Positions 1-9,859 of a DNA stretch of 64,000 nt are shown here, piece by piece. Both the position numbers and the translations under genes were made by a program. Origin of the DNA: Acinetobacter guerrae. GTDB taxonomy: Bacteria; Pseudomonadota; Gammaproteobacteria; Pseudomonadales; Moraxellaceae. The notes under the pieces are model-generated. The model made no database searches. It saw only the letters and a list, made by a program, of their open reading frames with translations, and was not told the origin of the DNA. Within the stretch, counting starts at the first letter, position 1. Each line of letters opens with the position of its first letter. Location of the stretch: NCBI RefSeq assembly GCF_009372255.1, contig NZ_LXGN01000004.1:1-64000 (forward strand), given 5' to 3'.

Positions 1-145
1 TTTGGTTGTTTTTTGAGTAAATTTCTTATTTTTTTAAAAGTAAGCTTCAGAGCTTAATTTGATACGAATAAATTTAGAACTTTTTTTAAACAGATAATTT
101 AAGTAGAATTATATGACGGTTTGCATATTTACAAGTTTTATTGAA

Positions 146-649
146 ATGTTTCGCAATATAAAAAGAAGTTTGCTTGTTGCTATTGTCATTTTAGTGGCTT
201 GTGAAACTGTGTCCGCTGTATCGGTGCACAATGCTTATAGCCTTACTTTGGCTATTTTGAGTTATAGCAGATGGCCAAATAATATTACACCAACCTTATG
301 TGTCATCGACAATCTTTCTGCAACTATAGCGTTCCAAAATCAGATTAAACAATCGAGTTACGAGTACCACATACAAAATTTAACTGCTACTAGTTTTCCA
401 AAAGCACAATGTCAAGCAGTTTACTTTTCCAACCTTACTCCTCAACAACAACAAAATTTAATCAATGCTTATCCACAAAAAAATTTATTGTCTTTTAGCA
501 ATAATAATTCAGATTGTGAAATTGGAAGTATTTTTTGTTTATATACGCAGAATGGATTAACCACGTTTAAAGTTAATCTTGATGCCTTAAGTCATTCTCA
601 GGTTCACATTGATCCCCGAGTTTTACTTTTAGCTCGTAATGCGGAGTAA
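146..649 (+). CDS. yfiR: YfiR family periplasmic repressor of a diguanylate cyclase
   Basis: Small exported protein of about 167 residues. In the known YfiBNR (TpbB) system YfiR sits in the periplasm and holds the membrane diguanylate cyclase YfiN inactive. The assignment rests on the fold-typical opening (HNAYSLTLAILSYSRWP), the paired cysteines near the C-terminus (DCEIGSIFC, spaced like a YfiR disulfide) and the position directly before a yfiN-like and a yfiB-like gene. The in-frame ATG at 113 is possible, but starting at 146 gives a clean signal peptide (basic MFRNIKRS, then a hydrophobic stretch ending near VSA). Neither start has a strong ribosome-binding site. The yfiN start lies only 6 bases after the stop, so the genes are probably co-transcribed. 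Confidence 0.8.
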   Translation: MFRNIKRSLLVAIVILVACETVSAVSVHNAYSLTLAILSYSRWPNNITPTLCVIDNLSATIAFQNQIKQSSYEYHIQNLTATSFPKAQCQAVYFSNLTPQQQQNLINAYPQKNLLSFSNNNSDCEIGSIFCLYTQNGLTTFKVNLDALSHSQVHIDPRVLLLARNAE

Positions 650-655
650 GAAGAT

Positions 656-1873
656 ATGATTTCAAGTTTATATGAATCGAAATCTTTACAATCTTTATTC
701 CGAAAATCTCAAGCAACAATTTTTGCTATTACGTTTTTCATTTGCACATTTACGTTTGTACTTATTTCGATTTTTACCATTGAAACTTACGCTAAACAAA
801 ATTTAAATATTCTGAGTTTGACGGTAAGTGAACGCATCCAGCCTGCGCTTGTTTTTAAAGATCAAGCGACTTTACAACAGATTTTGAATGAATATACCGA
901 ACAACATTCAATCCGCACGATTCATATTTATGACAAAACCAATCGTGAACTCGCATCGAGTTCAAAGCCACCTGTCTATTACAGTCAATTGCAAGGTTTT
1001 TTAGATCATATTTTTTTGAAAGACCCAATAAAATTAACAGTTTATCACCACAACAATAAGATTGGTGAACTTGTCCTTTTTGGAAGTTCTGAAAAAATAA
1101 TTCAATTTATTATTACGATTTTGATTGGCTTGGCGATCGCCATGATTTTTATTGTCATAGCATTATGGTGGTCAACCAATTTGACCTATCGCTATATTAT
1201 GCAGTCCATGCGACCGCTCACTCAGATTGCGCAAGTCGTGAGCGACCAAAAGGCGTATAATCTACGTTTTCCTCAAAATGATATTAAAGAATTTCAGGAA
1301 TTAAATGATGTTTTCAATCAATTACTTGAAGAAATTCAAAAATGGCATACTCATTTACAAAATGAAAATCATCAATTGTCATTTAAAGCACATCATGATC
1401 ATTTAACTCAACTTCCAAATCGAAGCTATTTTTATCAGGAACTCGTCAATTTATTTGATGATAGTCATAAACGTCAAAGTTCTGCCTTGATATTTATCGA
1501 TAATAATAATTTCAAACAAATCAATGACCAATTTGGACATTTAGCGGGTGACGCTGTTCTTAAAGAAATGGCAAATCGTTTAAAATCGAAACTCAGACAT
1601 CAAGACTTTATTGCACGTTTGGGTGGGGATGAATTTGCTGTGATACTACAATCTATTCATCAAGTTGAACATTTGATTACCATTGCAGAAAACTTAATTG
1701 CCAGTAGTAAACAACCCATTATGTTTGAAGGACATGCGATTGAATTTAGCTTTAGTCTAGGCATTGCATTTTCACGATTTGCCTCTACCCCAGAAGATTT
1801 GATCATGCAAGCCGATCAGTCCATGTATAAAGCAAAAAATTTGACTCATCACTGGTTTATTTATAAACCTTAA
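656..1873 (+). CDS. yfiN: YfiN-type membrane diguanylate cyclase (GGDEF)
   Basis: Inner-membrane enzyme of 405 residues that should make c-di-GMP from two GTP. A transmembrane helix near residues 20-45, a periplasmic CHASE8-like segment of about 100 residues, a second helix near 160-185, a HAMP-like linker and a C-terminal GGDEF domain can be followed in order. The active-site motif GGDEF is intact at residues 323-327, and an RHQD inhibitory-site motif lies five residues before it, so product inhibition is expected. No EAL domain is present. Its neighbours encode the presumed periplasmic inhibitor (upstream) and outer-membrane lipoprotein (downstream), the same R-N-B order as in Pseudomonas, where the system controls exopolysaccharide, attachment and small-colony growth. 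The output in this organism is inferred only. Confidence 0.88.
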   Translation: MISSLYESKSLQSLFRKSQATIFAITFFICTFTFVLISIFTIETYAKQNLNILSLTVSERIQPALVFKDQATLQQILNEYTEQHSIRTIHIYDKTNRELASSSKPPVYYSQLQGFLDHIFLKDPIKLTVYHHNNKIGELVLFGSSEKIIQFIITILIGLAIAMIFIVIALWWSTNLTYRYIMQSMRPLTQIAQVVSDQKAYNLRFPQNDIKEFQELNDVFNQLLEEIQKWHTHLQNENHQLSFKAHHDHLTQLPNRSYFYQELVNLFDDSHKRQSSALIFIDNNNFKQINDQFGHLAGDAVLKEMANRLKSKLRHQDFIARLGGDEFAVILQSIHQVEHLITIAENLIASSKQPIMFEGHAIEFSFSLGIAFSRFASTPEDLIMQADQSMYKAKNLTHHWFIYKP

Positions 1874-1887
1874 TTTTGGAATTCCAT

Positions 1888-2367
1888 ATGCTTAGACACT
1901 CCCTGAAAATTTCACTCCTTGCTGCAATCTGTATTGCCCTTTCTGGCTGCCTAAGCTTTGGTCCATTAAAATATAAACAAGTTCGCATGCTTAAAAAAGA
2001 AGGTTTTGTATTAACTGACGAAGGTTGGACTTTAGGTTTACCTGAACGTTTATTATTTGATTTCGATAAAACCGATATTAAGCCTGCACATCAGGAAGAA
2101 ATTTCCCGTTTGAGTAATCAGTTGCAAAAATATGGTCTAAGAAAAGTAAAAATTGTTGGGCATACCGATAATATTGGCGCAGCTCAATACAATTTAAAAT
2201 TGTCACGTGAACGGGCTCAGAGTGTTGCCAATATTTTCTTGGCTCATGGTTTTCAATCACAGAATATACAAATTATTGGCCGTGGCGCTGAACAGCCTTT
2301 ATTACCAAACACCACTGAAGACAATCGCGCTGCAAATCGTCGTGTTGCTGTAATTATTATTCCTTAA
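1888..2367 (+). CDS. yfiB: YfiB-like OmpA-domain outer-membrane lipoprotein
   Basis: Lipoprotein of 159 residues from the ATG at 1888; an upstream in-frame TTG at 1876 is less likely because the signal peptide begins at MLRHSLK. The lipobox LSGC places the lipidated cysteine at residue 21. The C-terminal two thirds is an OmpA-like peptidoglycan-binding domain (VGHTDNIG, then NLKLSRERAQSVA and the closing NRRVAV). In the YfiBNR system YfiB binds peptidoglycan and sequesters YfiR, releasing YfiN. It follows yfiN by 14 bases, which supports a three-gene signalling operon. Other Pal-like OmpA lipoproteins look similar, so the YfiB name depends on context. Confidence 0.82.
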   Translation: MLRHSLKISLLAAICIALSGCLSFGPLKYKQVRMLKKEGFVLTDEGWTLGLPERLLFDFDKTDIKPAHQEEISRLSNQLQKYGLRKVKIVGHTDNIGAAQYNLKLSRERAQSVANIFLAHGFQSQNIQIIGRGAEQPLLPNTTEDNRAANRRVAVIIIP

Positions 2368-2382
2368 ACTTAAAATTTTCAA

Positions 2383-2418
2383 ATCTCCATTACAATCATG
2401 TGGTGGAGATATTTTTAA
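2383..2418 (+). terminator. putative terminator after yfiB
   Basis: ATCTCCA (2383-2389) pairs with TGGAGAT (2404-2410) and is followed by ATTTTT. The loop is long (14 bases), so the structure is moderate rather than strong. Confidence 0.5.
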
Positions 2419-2436
2419 AGTAATAAATTTCTGACA

Positions 2437-2458
2437 TAAAAAAACCGCATTTAAGCGG
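2437..2458 (-). terminator. intrinsic terminator of the tRNA operon
   Basis: On the minus strand the hairpin CCGC-TTAAAT-GCGG is followed by seven T. It lies about 35 bases beyond the last tRNA-Pro and closes the minus-strand tRNA cluster. Confidence 0.75.
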
Positions 2459-2491
2459 ATATTTTATCTATTTTAAAACTTAAGTTTTAAA

Positions 2492-2568
2492 TGGTCGGAG
2501 CAGTAGGATTCGAACCTACGACCCCCTGGTCCCAAACCAGGTGCACTACCAGGCTGTGCTATGCTCCG
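2492..2568 (-). tRNA. tRNA-Pro(TGG), copy 2
   Basis: A 77-base cloverleaf ending in an encoded CCA. The acceptor stem is CGGAGCA/TGCTCCG, the T arm contains GGTTCGAATCC, and the anticodon loop TTTGGGA reads TGG. It is identical in sequence to the copy at 2832-2908 and is the last gene of the Pro-Arg-His-Pro cluster. Confidence 0.97.
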
Positions 2569-2572
2569 TTTG

Positions 2573-2648
2573 TGGGGTGAATGACGGGATTCGAACCCGC
2601 GACAACTGGAATCACAATCCAGGGCTCTACCAACTGAGCTACATCCAC
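2573..2648 (-). tRNA. tRNA-His(GTG)
   Basis: A 76-base cloverleaf with encoded CCA. The anticodon stem-loop CTGGATTGTGATTCCAG gives anticodon GTG. The base just before the acceptor stem (position 2649) is a G on the minus strand and faces C73, as needed for the extra G-1 of tRNA-His. It lies four bases upstream of the second tRNA-Pro in the same transcript. Confidence 0.97.
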
Positions 2649-2682
2649 CATAACATTTGATTCTTAGTACCAAGCTACCGAA

Positions 2683-2759
2683 TGGCGCGCCTGACAGGAT
2701 TCGAACCTGTGACCATCCGCTTAGAAGGCGGATGCTCTATCCAACTGAGCTACAGGCGC
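2683..2759 (-). tRNA. tRNA-Arg(TCT)
   Basis: A 77-base cloverleaf with encoded CCA and acceptor stem GCGCCTG/CAGGCGC. The anticodon loop CTTCTAA gives TCT, reading the AGA/AGG arginine codons. It is the second gene of the minus-strand cluster. Confidence 0.97.
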
Positions 2760-2831
2760 GTAACCGATGATATAATTATCATGCGATATTTCGCCGAATT
2801 TAAAATATTAAATACTTCGTAATATTTTAAA

Positions 2832-2908
2832 TGGTCGGAGCAGTAGGATTCGAACCTACGACCCCCTGGTCCCAAACCAGGTGCACTACCAGGCTGTGCT
2901 ATGCTCCG
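2832..2908 (-). tRNA. tRNA-Pro(TGG), copy 1
   Basis: A 77-base tRNA identical to the copy at 2492-2568, anticodon TGG, CCA encoded. It is the first gene of the cluster, downstream of a strong promoter. The bases just past the CCA (ATTTAAAA on the minus strand) also match in both copies, suggesting duplication of a slightly longer unit. Confidence 0.97.
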
Positions 2909-2955
2909 ATTTATCTCAGCTTTTGTTATATCGCACATCGTGCGGTACGGTGTGC

Positions 2956-2984
2956 ATTCTAGGCGCGACGTGTGATTACGTCAA
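2956..2984 (-). promoter_or_regulatory. sigma-70 promoter of the tRNA operon
   Basis: On the minus strand TTGACG (2979-2984) and TAGAAT (2956-2961) are separated by exactly 17 bases. The bases after the -10 (GCACACCG) are G+C-rich, the kind of discriminator seen in stringently controlled stable-RNA promoters. The first tRNA begins about 48 bases downstream. The -10 also lies in a palindrome (see findings). Confidence 0.75.
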
Positions 2985-3040
2985 CACCTAGAATTAAAAA
3001 AAGTTAAAAATCCTTATCAAATGTATATTTAAGCAGCATT

Positions 3041-4105
3041 TTAACGTTTTAGTGATGCACTAAACGCCAACATGCGATCCAAAGGAAGTTTAGCCCGTTC
3101 TGCCAAAGCTGGATCAACGTGTATTTCCTGATCAGCGTGCTGTAATACATGTAAAATTCCGTCCAGCTCATTCATCGCCATCCATGGGCAATGCGCACAG
3201 GAACGGCAAGTTGCCCCCTCGCCAGCAGTTGGTGCTTCAACTAGAATTTTATCTGGAACCGCTTGTTGCATCTTATAAAAAATTCCACGATCAGTTGCGA
3301 CAATTAAACGCTGATGTGGCAGTGTCTGAGCTGCTTTGATCAGTTGCGAAGTACTTCCAACTGCATCTGCAATTTCTACTACAGATTCGGGTGATTCAGG
3401 GTGAACTAAAACAGCAGCATCTGGATAAAGTGCTTTCATATTTGCAATACCACGAGCACGGAACTCTTCATGCACAATACAAGCACCATCCCAAAGCAGC
3501 ATATCGGCACTGGTTTTCTTCTGAATATAACGACCTAAATGTTGATCAGGTGCCCAGATAATTTTTTCACCCAGACTATCTAAATGCTCAATAATTTCAA
3601 CAGCACAGCTAGAAGTCACCACCCAATCTGCGCGGGCTTTAACTGCCGCAGAGGTATTTGCATACACCACTACAGTATGATCGGGGTACTGATCACAAAA
3701 TGCGGTAAATTCTTCTACAGGGCAACCCAAATCCAGTGAACAAGTGGCTTCCAGTGTTGGCATGAGAATCGTTTTTTCAGGCGATAAAATTTTGGCTGTT
3801 TCACCCATAAATTTCACGCCTGCCACCACTAAAGTATCGGCTGAATGATCACGTCCAAAACGCGCCATTTCGAGTGAGTCAGAGACACAACCACCTGTTA
3901 ATTCTGCAAGCTCCTGCACATCAGGATCACAATAATAATGTGCCACAAGTACAGCATTACGCTTTTTTAGCTCTGCTGCGATTTCGGCAAATTTTGCCTG
4001 TTTCACATCTGGACTTAAATGTTGATCTTTTGGCTCGCCTAAGCGATCTAAATGCGCCTGCACAATGTTTTTTGCGTCGTTCGCAATTAAATTCGCACTA
4101 CTCAT
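3041..4105 (-). CDS. nadA: quinolinate synthase
   Basis: NadA condenses iminoaspartate with dihydroxyacetone phosphate to quinolinate, the first dedicated precursor of NAD, using a [4Fe-4S] cluster in the cytosol. Family hallmarks seen are [16 protein letters not shown] near the N-terminus, the internal SSCAVEII cysteine, and the C-terminal [11 protein letters not shown] cluster motif. I prefer the ATG at 4105 ([10 protein letters not shown], 354 residues) because AGGATGAG lies upstream of it. A start at 4129 would add eight residues but has no ribosome-binding site. nadB is not in the window. The upstream argJ is insulated by a terminator, so nadA probably has its own promoter in the 150-base gap. 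Confidence 0.95.
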   Translation of the reverse strand: MSSANLIANDAKNIVQAHLDRLGEPKDQHLSPDVKQAKFAEIAAELKKRNAVLVAHYYCDPDVQELAELTGGCVSDSLEMARFGRDHSADTLVVAGVKFMGETAKILSPEKTILMPTLEATCSLDLGCPVEEFTAFCDQYPDHTVVVYANTSAAVKARADWVVTSSCAVEIIEHLDSLGEKIIWAPDQHLGRYIQKKTSADMLLWDGACIVHEEFRARGIANMKALYPDAAVLVHPESPESVVEIADAVGSTSQLIKAAQTLPHQRLIVATDRGIFYKMQQAVPDKILVEAPTAGEGATCRSCAHCPWMAMNELDGILHVLQHADQEIHVDPALAERAKLPLDRMLAFSASLKR

Positions 4106-4208
4106 AAACGTATTCTCATCCTTTTGCATACGGGCTGGTATGCTTGTAACGTTACATCACAAGTTACTGGCTATGATTCGATAACTTGAGAACCAAAAGA
4201 GGGCTGTT

Positions 4209-4230
4209 AAAAAAGCCTCACTGAGGAGGC
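4209..4230 (-). terminator. terminator of argJ
   Basis: On the minus strand GCCTC-CTCAGT-GAGGC is followed by six T. It lies 30 bases beyond the argJ stop and separates it from nadA. Confidence 0.75.
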
Positions 4231-4260
4231 CTGATTATAACTTAAATTATAGCGTAATAT

Positions 4261-5493
4261 TTAAGATCGGTAATCTGCATTGATTTTCACGTAATCATAA
4301 GACAGGTCACAGGTATAAACAGTGTCTTTAGCCTGACCACGTCCCAAATCAACGCGTATGGTAATTTCTTTATCTGCCATAACCGTAGCACCCATTTCTT
4401 CGGTGTAATCAGGATTTGCACCACCATCCAGACAAATTTGTACATCTCCCAACCAAACCTGAACTTTACTACTGTCCAAGTTCTGAATGCCCGCTTTACC
4501 AATTGCCATTACAATTCTTCCCCAATTTGGATCAGACGCAAACAAAGCAGTTTTGATTAGCGGTGAATCTGAAATGCTATAGGCGACGTCACAGCATTCT
4601 TGCGTATTGGCTCCACCTTCCACTGTAACGGTGATAAATTTGGTAGCGCCTTCACCATCGCGCACAATCAATTGTGCCAAACGATTCATAATACGAGCCA
4701 GCACTTCAAGTACAGATATATAACGAGCATCATCGCTAGACTCTATTACATTTCCACCCGCCTGTGCTGTGGCAACAAAAATGCAAGAGTCATTGGTCGA
4801 AGTATCGCCATCAATGGTAATGCGGTTAAATGAATGTTCGACTGTGGTCTGCAATAGCTGTTGAACCATTGCCTGACTAATCGGTGCATCTGTTGCTACA
4901 AAACTCAGCATGGTTGCCATATTTGGGCGAATCATCCCAGCACCTTTACTGATACCAGTCATGGTATAAGTCACACCATCGAGTTCAAACTGTTCAGATG
5001 CTCCTTTAGGAACAGTATCCGTGGTCATAATCCCAAAAGCAGCATCCATCCAACTTGCTTCATCCAATGTGTCCAACGCAGGTTGAATGCCATTTAATAA
5101 ACGTTCGATCGGGAGCTGTTCACCAATAACGCCCGTTGAAAAAGGTAAAACCTGCTGACTTTCTACATGGGCTAGTTCAGCCAGTTTGGCACAGGTTTTA
5201 GTCGCATTTTCTAAACCGAGTTTTCCTGTTGCAGCATTGGCATTACCAGTATTGATAATGAGATAACGCGGCTGTTGTGCTGATGAGCTTTCATTTAAAT
5301 GTTTTTTGCTAAGTAAAACTGGCGCAGCAGCAAAAGCGCTTTGGGTAAAAACACCCGCAACCTGTGAACCTTCAGCAAACTCGAAAATAACTAAATCTCG
5401 TCGATTGGGGTAACGCACATACGCTTGGGTTGAACCAATTTTTACACCCTTTACCACATGCATATGCGGCATTGTTACGTCACCAACAGCCAT
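4261..5493 (-). CDS. argJ: bifunctional ornithine acetyltransferase / N-acetylglutamate synthase
   Basis: ArgJ recycles the acetyl group from N-acetylornithine to glutamate in arginine biosynthesis. Bifunctional family members also make N-acetylglutamate from acetyl-CoA; the sequence alone does not prove the second activity. The protein is 410 residues. The self-cleavage site is clear: [14 protein letters not shown], cut between A193 and T194, which yields the alpha and beta chains and frees the catalytic threonine. The glycine-rich NTGNANAATG segment (residues 81-90) is also typical. The gene is monocistronic: a terminator follows and no arg partner lies beside it. Confidence 0.95.
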   Translation of the reverse strand: MAVGDVTMPHMHVVKGVKIGSTQAYVRYPNRRDLVIFEFAEGSQVAGVFTQSAFAAAPVLLSKKHLNESSSAQQPRYLIINTGNANAATGKLGLENATKTCAKLAELAHVESQQVLPFSTGVIGEQLPIERLLNGIQPALDTLDEASWMDAAFGIMTTDTVPKGASEQFELDGVTYTMTGISKGAGMIRPNMATMLSFVATDAPISQAMVQQLLQTTVEHSFNRITIDGDTSTNDSCIFVATAQAGGNVIESSDDARYISVLEVLARIMNRLAQLIVRDGEGATKFITVTVEGGANTQECCDVAYSISDSPLIKTALFASDPNWGRIVMAIGKAGIQNLDSSKVQVWLGDVQICLDGGANPDYTEEMGATVMADKEITIRVDLGRGQAKDTVYTCDLSYDYVKINADYRS

Positions 5494-5583
5494 TTTGAAT
5501 ATCCGATGAATTCGTTATAGAAAAAGAAAAGCTTAGTTCAAAATAACATAAAAATCGAGCGCTCAAACTCACTTTACAGCAAT

Positions 5584-5611
5584 AAAAAAACCAGCAATAT
5601 TGCTGGTTTTT
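5584..5611. terminator. bidirectional intrinsic terminator
   Basis: Perfect palindrome CCAGCAATATTGCTGG (5591-5606) flanked by A7 on one side and T5 on the other. It serves the small exported-protein gene ending at 5625 on the minus strand. Confidence 0.75.
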
Positions 5612-5624
5612 AAGTTTTGACTTT

Positions 5625-5996
5625 TTAATTGGCAGCAAGTTGAGCAGATGTACCCAATAAAGCCTGTTTCGCTTTTTCCTGACTCGCAGCAGAAAGCGCA
5701 GGGTTAGTGGCTACAATGCGGTTTACATTTGCAGAGTTGGCAGCACTAATCGCCGCTGTTTTAAAAATAATAGGTCGAGTTCCCGTATTACCTAGTGTAT
5801 AACGAATTCCTGTTCTAGGACTGACTAAAGTCGTCGTTTGATTCTGAACAGTTGCTTGAGCTGTAGTATTACCCTGTGCAGCCATTACCTTGTCAACGGT
5901 CGTGGTTTGTGTTGGCTGTGCATTTTCTGTTGCAGCAAATGTAAATGCTGGAATCGTTAAAGCCGTCATTGCTAATGTTTTTAATACTTTTTTCAT
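5625..5996 (-). CDS. small exported protein of unknown function
   Basis: Encodes 123 residues beginning with a good Sec signal peptide (MKKVLKTLAMTALTIPAFTF, cleavage after AFTFA). The mature part is about 100 residues, rich in Ala, Thr, Asn and Gln, with no cysteines and no motif I recognise. The first half looks disordered. A short segment around TGIRYTLGNTGTRPIIFKT may be structured. It has its own terminator. It lies downstream of secA in the same direction but behind secA's terminator, so it is likely a single-gene unit. Periplasmic location is inferred from the signal; function unknown. Confidence 0.65.
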   Translation of the reverse strand: MKKVLKTLAMTALTIPAFTFAATENAQPTQTTTVDKVMAAQGNTTAQATVQNQTTTLVSPRTGIRYTLGNTGTRPIIFKTAAISAANSANVNRIVATNPALSAASQEKAKQALLGTSAQLAAN

Positions 5997-6089
5997 TGTC
6001 TTTACCAGTTTTCACGTCAAGATGTGCAAGTAAATACCATTTAATCGAACAAACTGCAAATACTATTCACACCTTGCAACATCTCGTAA

Positions 6090-6120
6090 AAAAAGCAGAA
6101 CATAAATGTTCTGCTTTTTT
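6090..6120 (-). terminator. secA terminator
   Basis: AGCAGAACAT-AA-ATGTTCTGCT (6094-6115) is a perfect ten-base stem with A-rich and T-rich flanks, 25 bases beyond the secA stop. It could work in both directions. Confidence 0.85.
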
Positions 6121-6144
6121 GAAATCACGATCTTTATTTCACGA

Positions 6145-8856
6145 TTAAATACGACCATGACATTGTTTATATTTGAGTCCAGATCCACATGGGCATGGCG
6201 CATTACGGCTCGCAGGTGGCGTAATTTGCTGCTGTGGCGCTTGTTCTTCAATCTCGTGATGAGTCACTGTTCCTGTTAAGCCGTCAACTTCATCATGTTC
6301 GAAAGATAAGCGCATCGCTTCTGCTTGTTGCTGCTGTTGAGCTTCAAGTTCTGCCAGTTCTTCTGGTGTAGGAATATGAACGCGTGACAAATCAGTCACT
6401 ACGTCAGATTTAATAATGCCTAACATATTAATGAACAAGTTAAAGGCTTCTTTTTTATATTCCTGTTCTGGATTCTTCTGAGCATAACCACGTAAATGAA
6501 TCCCCTGACGCAGATAATCCATCGCCGCCAAATGGTCTTTCCAATGGCGATCCAGTGAATTCAACATAAAGTGACGTTCAAGGGTAACGGCTGTATCTGT
6601 TCCCATTTGGGTGCGACGCGCTCGATAGCGATTAATTACTTCATCAGTAATTCGTTCTACCAATCCTTCTTCATCTAGACGGCGATCATCATTGAGCCAT
6701 TGTTGAATTGGCAACTCAATACTGAGGTCAACGCGTAAGGCATTTTCCAAACCTTCAACATCCCATTGGTCGTGGATCGATTCAGGAGGAATAAAATTCG
6801 CAATCATGCCTTTCATGACATCACGATGCATTTCTTCGATATAATCTTGCAGCGTGCTTTCAGCTAAAACTTCATCACGTTGTGAATAGATGATCTTACG
6901 TTGTTCGTTATTGACATCATCATACTTTAACAAGTTCTTACGAATATCAAAGTTACGTGCTTCGACTTTGCGCTGTGCATTTTCAATCGAACGACTCACC
7001 ATTTTATGCTCAATGGCTTCATCTTCTTTTAGACCCATTGCACGCATCATACCAACCACACGATCGCCTGCAAAAATACGCATCAAGTCATCTTCGAGCG
7101 ATAGATAAAAGCGCGATACACCAGGGTCACCCTGACGGCCAGCACGACCACGTAACTGGTTATCAATACGACGTGATTCGTGACGCTCAGAACCCACGAT
7201 ATGTAACCCGCCTGCATTAAGCACGGTTTCATGATCATGTTCCCATTCTGCTTTTAAACGCGCTTCATCTTCAGGCGTTGGATTTTCAATTTTAGCTAGC
7301 TTGGCTTTCCAGTTACCACCCAAAATAATATCGGTACCACGACCAGCCATATTCGTTGCAATGGTGACTGAATCTGGACTACCTGCCTGTGCAATAATAT
7401 CGGCTTCACGTTCATGTTGTTTCGCGTTAAGGACTTCATGCTTAATGCCTGCCTGAGTCAATTTATGCGATAAAACTTCACTGGCTTCAATTGTTGCCGT
7501 ACCCACCAAAATTGGTGCACGGGTTGCCTGAATACGTTTAATTTCCTGCACAATCGCATCGTATTTACCGTTACGATTCAGGTAGATTAAATCATTTTGA
7601 TCTAAACGAACCATTGGACGATGCGTTGGGATAATCACCACATCTAGTCCATAAATTTCTTTCATTTCCGCTGCTTCAGTATCAGCAGTACCTGTCATAC
7701 CTGAAAGCTTTTTGTATAGGCGGAAATAGTTCTGGAAAGTGGTTGTTGCAAGTGTTTGGTTTTCTGGCTGAATTTCCAGCCCTTCTTTGGCTTCAACAGC
7801 CTGATGCAAACCTTCAGACCAACGACGACCTGGCATAGTACGCCCAGTATGTTCATCGACGATGATCACTTCACCATCATGAATAATATAATGAACATCA
7901 CGATGATATAAGAAATGTGCACGAATTGCGGCAGTCACATGATGCACCAGACTTAAGTTACTAGCAGAATAAAGGCTTTCACCTTCTGCCAACAAACCCA
8001 TTGCGATCAGTTCTTGCTCGACTGTTTCAAAACCCACTTCAGTCATTTCAACTGAACGCTGCTTTTCATCAATCCAGAAATGTCCGCCATCGGCTACTTT
8101 TTCTTCTTTTTGAGCACGTAATCTAGGTGGAATGTTATTGATTGCAGCATAAAGTTGAGAAGAATCTTCACTTTGACCTGAAATAATCAACGGAGTCCGT
8201 GCTTCATCAATCAGGATCGAATCGACCTCATCGATAATCGCATAATTTAAACCACGCTGTTTTTTCTCTGGCAGTGAAAACACCATGTTGTCACGCAGAT
8301 AATCAAAACCGAATTCGTTATTCGTACCGTAAGTGATATCAGCTTGATAAGCGTGAGCTTTTTCAACTGGAGATTGCATTGAGTAAATTGTACCAATGCT
8401 CAATCCCAAAAATTCAAATAATGGACGGTTTAATTCGGCATCACGCTGCGCCAGATAGTCATTAACGGTAATAACATGAACGCCTTGTCCACTTAATGCG
8501 TTTAAATAACAAGCCAGCGTACCCATCAGGGTTTTACCTTCACCTGTACGCATTTCGGCAATTTTACCTTCATGTAGGGTAATACCACCAATCAACTGTA
8601 CATCATAATGGCGCATACCCATGACACGTTTTGCTGCTTCACGGCACACAGCAAATGCTTCTGGTAATAATTTATCCAGACTTTCAGCATTTTTATAACG
8701 TTCTTTGAATTCTGGAGTTTTTGCAGATAAGTCTGCATCGCTTAGTGCTGATATCGTCGGCTCGAGCGCATTGATTTGATCGACAATTTTACGCATGCGT
8801 TTGAGTTCGCGCTCATTTTTTGTACCGAAGATACCTCCGATCAGACTTGCCAACAT
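6145..8856 (-). CDS. secA: protein translocase ATPase SecA
   Basis: SecA drives preprotein export through SecYEG by ATP hydrolysis at the inner membrane. At 903 residues it is of normal length. Visible parts are the N-terminal SecYEG/membrane-binding helix, Walker A ([13 protein letters not shown]), the DEVD box in [17 protein letters not shown], the helicase region with MAGRGTDI and [17 protein letters not shown], and the C-terminal zinc motif [13 protein letters not shown] that binds SecB and phospholipid. The gene is flanked by terminators. No secM-like gene precedes it, so the SecM arrest control of enterics is not evident. Confidence 0.98.
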   Translation of the reverse strand: MLASLIGGIFGTKNERELKRMRKIVDQINALEPTISALSDADLSAKTPEFKERYKNAESLDKLLPEAFAVCREAAKRVMGMRHYDVQLIGGITLHEGKIAEMRTGEGKTLMGTLACYLNALSGQGVHVITVNDYLAQRDAELNRPLFEFLGLSIGTIYSMQSPVEKAHAYQADITYGTNNEFGFDYLRDNMVFSLPEKKQRGLNYAIIDEVDSILIDEARTPLIISGQSEDSSQLYAAINNIPPRLRAQKEEKVADGGHFWIDEKQRSVEMTEVGFETVEQELIAMGLLAEGESLYSASNLSLVHHVTAAIRAHFLYHRDVHYIIHDGEVIIVDEHTGRTMPGRRWSEGLHQAVEAKEGLEIQPENQTLATTTFQNYFRLYKKLSGMTGTADTEAAEMKEIYGLDVVIIPTHRPMVRLDQNDLIYLNRNGKYDAIVQEIKRIQATRAPILVGTATIEASEVLSHKLTQAGIKHEVLNAKQHEREADIIAQAGSPDSVTIATNMAGRGTDIILGGNWKAKLAKIENPTPEDEARLKAEWEHDHETVLNAGGLHIVGSERHESRRIDNQLRGRAGRQGDPGVSRFYLSLEDDLMRIFAGDRVVGMMRAMGLKEDEAIEHKMVSRSIENAQRKVEARNFDIRKNLLKYDDVNNEQRKIIYSQRDEVLAESTLQDYIEEMHRDVMKGMIANFIPPESIHDQWDVEGLENALRVDLSIELPIQQWLNDDRRLDEEGLVERITDEVINRYRARRTQMGTDTAVTLERHFMLNSLDRHWKDHLAAMDYLRQGIHLRGYAQKNPEQEYKKEAFNLFINMLGIIKSDVVTDLSRVHIPTPEELAELEAQQQQQAEAMRLSFEHDEVDGLTGTVTHHEIEEQAPQQQITPPASRNAPCPCGSGLKYKQCHGRI

Positions 8857-9217
8857 GAATAAACTCTCTAATCCTGTTTGTTATAAGGTCTGCCAAAACA
8901 ACAAACCCTAGGTCGGTTAATTTTTTCTTAGCTGTTATTATGGTGTCAGAAATAAGAACTACAAGGGTTTTGCAGCTAAACAGCGAAAAAATCTGCTCGA
9001 CGACTCTGACATTACACAACCAAAGAGCGTTAATGTAGCAAATTTGCATTTAAGTTACACCGATTTGCATGCGATTTTCTGATCTATTTTTTAATGACTG
9101 CATTTTCGTATATCTCAAAAACTCATAACAACATGCGAAAACAATAATTTTAAATGCAATAAAAAAACTGCATATTAAATGTCATACAACACATCAAAAT
9201 GTTATGAGGTTTTGGCA
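8857..9217. other. intergenic region between divergent secA and peroxiredoxin genes
   Basis: About 360 A+T-rich bases that must hold the promoters of both genes. Two ATTTGCAT copies lie near 9040-9070. Short open frames inside it have no ribosome-binding site or recognisable content, and I see no RNA gene. Confidence 0.5.
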
Positions 9218-9853
9218 ATGAGCTTACGTTTAGGTGATACCGCACCCAATTTCGAACAACAATCCAGTGAAGGTGAAATCAATTTTTATGACTTTTTAGG
9301 TGATCATTGGGCAATATTATTTTCACATCCTGCGGACTACACCCCTGTATGTACGACTGAACTTGGTTATACCGCGAAACTCAAAGATGAATTTGAAAAA
9401 CGTGGAGTCAAAGCCATTGCCCTTTCTGTAGATGATGTCGAATCGCATCAGGGCTGGATTAAGGATATTAATGAAACTCAGAATACGAACGTAAACTTCC
9501 CAATCATTGCAGATAAAGATCGTAAGGTTTCAGAGCTTTATGGATTTATTCATCCTAATGCAAGTGAAACCACAACCGTACGCTCACTTGTCATTATTGA
9601 TCCAAATAAAAAAGTCCGTTTAATTATCACTTACCCAGCCTCAACAGGTCGTAATTTTAATGAAATTTTACGGGTAGTAGATTCATTACAACTGACAGAC
9701 AAACATAAAGTCGCCACTCCAGCAAATTGGCAACAAGGCGACGATGTGGTGATTGTGCCATCACTCAAAGATGAAGAAGAAATTAAGCAGCGCTTTCCGA
9801 AAGGCTATAAGGCAGTGAAACCTTATCTAAGACTGACGCCACAGCCTGAGTGA
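9218..9853 (+). CDS. 1-Cys peroxiredoxin (Prx6 type)
   Basis: Thiol peroxidase that reduces hydrogen peroxide and organic hydroperoxides in the cytosol. The protein has 211 residues from the ATG at 9218, which follows GAGG at an ideal distance; an earlier in-frame ATG at 9179 lacks one. The active-site signature HPADYTPVCTTE carries the peroxidatic cysteine at residue 45 with its P/T partners, and the long C-terminal dimerisation arm (KGYKAVKPYLRLTPQ) marks the Prx6 group. No resolving cysteine is evident, so the reductant is an outside thiol. A hairpin- and repeat-rich segment follows the stop. Regulation (for example OxyR) is plausible but no site was identified. Confidence 0.93.
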   Translation: MSLRLGDTAPNFEQQSSEGEINFYDFLGDHWAILFSHPADYTPVCTTELGYTAKLKDEFEKRGVKAIALSVDDVESHQGWIKDINETQNTNVNFPIIADKDRKVSELYGFIHPNASETTTVRSLVIIDPNKKVRLIITYPASTGRNFNEILRVVDSLQLTDKHKVATPANWQQGDDVVIVPSLKDEEEIKQRFPKGYKAVKPYLRLTPQPE

Positions 9854-9859
9854 AGATAA

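Noticed and set aside
2473..2938. Two minus-strand open frames of 62-66 codons overlapping the tRNA cluster
   Set aside because: They translate tRNA sequence (the repeated IAQPGSAPGLGPGGRRFES stretch comes from the duplicated tRNA-Pro).
2956..2994. Palindrome as a terminator after nadA
   Set aside because: On the minus strand no T-run follows the stem, and it contains an excellent -35/-10 pair, so a promoter explains it better.
8813..9049. 78-codon minus-strand open frame upstream of secA (possible secM-like leader)
   Set aside because: It overlaps the secA start in another frame, has no signal peptide or arrest motif, and lacks a ribosome-binding site.
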